From: Syntrophomonadaceae bacterium
GTDB taxonomy: Bacteria > Bacillota > Dethiobacteria > DTU022
Direction: 5' to 3'
DNA: 34,907 nucleotides
Assembly (NCBI GenBank): GCA_007121075.1
Contig: SKMK01000023.1
Location: 1-34,907 of the forward strand
The position numbers and the translations under genes are program-made. Under the pieces are notes generated by a model. The model ran no database searches. It had not been told where the DNA came from and saw nothing but the letters and a program-made list of their open reading frames with translations. Below, piece after piece: positions 34,603 to 34,907 of the stretch. Position 1 is the first letter of the stretch. Every line of letters starts with the position of its first letter.

Positions 34603-34907
34603 TTATTGAACTGGTTCAAGCACCCAGACTTCTATTGTTTCAGGTAATTTACCGGCAGAAATAGTAACAACTGATGAATGAAAAACTGGATTTTCAAAAT
34701 TAGAAACAAATTCTCCGGCATCATTAATATCTACTTTACAGCAGTTTGTTTTGTAGTGCATAGGAATTATAATAGAAGGATTGATCGCCTCTGCGATTTC
34801 TTGTGCCTTGTGGCAATCGATAGTATACCTTCCTCCTACAGGAATCATAAGTATATCCGCTCCAGAGATAAATTCTGATTGCTCCATACTCAATCCTGCT
34901 TCACCGT
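34603..34907 (-). CDS. Metallo-beta-lactamase-fold hydrolase, C-terminal part (cut by window end)
   Basis: The frame is open to the right edge, so the N-terminal half lies outside the window. The visible part has GADILMIPVGGRYTIDCHKA and SIIIPMHYKT, the C-terminal pattern of the UPF0173/YtkL-like metal-dependent hydrolases, preceded by GEAGLS, which corresponds to the family H-x-G-D/E-x-G region. An internal TTG or ATG near 34887-34893 could be mistaken for a start. It lies 28 bases before the ankyrin gene on the same strand. Confidence 0.8.
   Translation of the reverse strand, partial: GEAGLSMEQSEFISGADILMIPVGGRYTIDCHKAQEIAEAINPSIIIPMHYKTNCCKVDINDAGEFVSNFENPVFHSSVVTISAGKLPETIEVWVLEPVQ

Overview
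The window looks like a chromosomal segment of an anaerobic, low-GC Gram-positive bacterium (Bacillota, Clostridia or Desulfotomaculia-like). The reasons are strong GGAGGTGA-type Shine-Dalgarno sites, frequent TTG and GTG starts, Rex, an arginine T-box ahead of argC, YlxP/DUF503, and an operon for the methylmalonyl-CoA route like the mmc cluster of syntrophic propionate oxidisers. There is no phage, insertion sequence, CRISPR array or rRNA operon. This is identification by motif and gene order only; no database search was possible.

Layout, left to right. (1) 1-365: minus-strand tRNA operon Asp-Phe-Gly-Cys with a clear promoter. (2) 429-4373: minus-strand housekeeping group: radical SAM enzyme, DUF503, MnmM-type tRNA methyltransferase, polyprenyl diphosphate synthase, Rex. 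(3) 4464-5966: soluble PAS histidine kinase plus stand-alone receiver. (4) 6106-11156: minus-strand operon of a small membrane subunit, a sodium:solute symporter and two divergent phenylacetate-CoA-ligase-like proteins, closed by a hairpin. (5) 11443-16658: plus-strand DUF456 membrane protein, long-chain acyl-CoA synthetase, cNMP/CBS/DUF294 protein and DEDDh exonuclease. (6) 16664-18584: ABC-class ATPase (COG3044) with its own promoter and a structured 5' leader. (7) 18638-25100: T-box-controlled arginine operon argC-argJ-argB-(argD remnant)-argG-argH. (8) 25133-33076: regulator-sucC-sucD-methylmalonyl-CoA mutase large and small subunits-epimerase-carboxyltransferase. (9) 33278-34907: tRNA-Leu and an AT-rich tail with a broken gene, an ankyrin protein and a metallo-beta-lactamase-fold protein cut by the window end.

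How the genes fit together. Region 8 interconverts succinate, succinyl-CoA, methylmalonyl-CoA and propionyl-CoA under a PAS/AAA+ regulator whose GAFTGA and Walker B motifs are abnormal. Regions 4 and 5 look like uptake and CoA activation of carboxylic acids, next to the DUF294-exonuclease pair that I recall accompanying acetate-type symporters elsewhere. Region 7 makes arginine, but argD is reduced to an N-terminal stub and argF is absent, so those steps must be encoded elsewhere or be missing.

Most notable: the twin degenerate ligases, the argD deletion scar, an argH start that appears to be CTG inside a CTGA overlap, the structured leader of the COG3044 ATPase, and a hairpin seen at two distant places.
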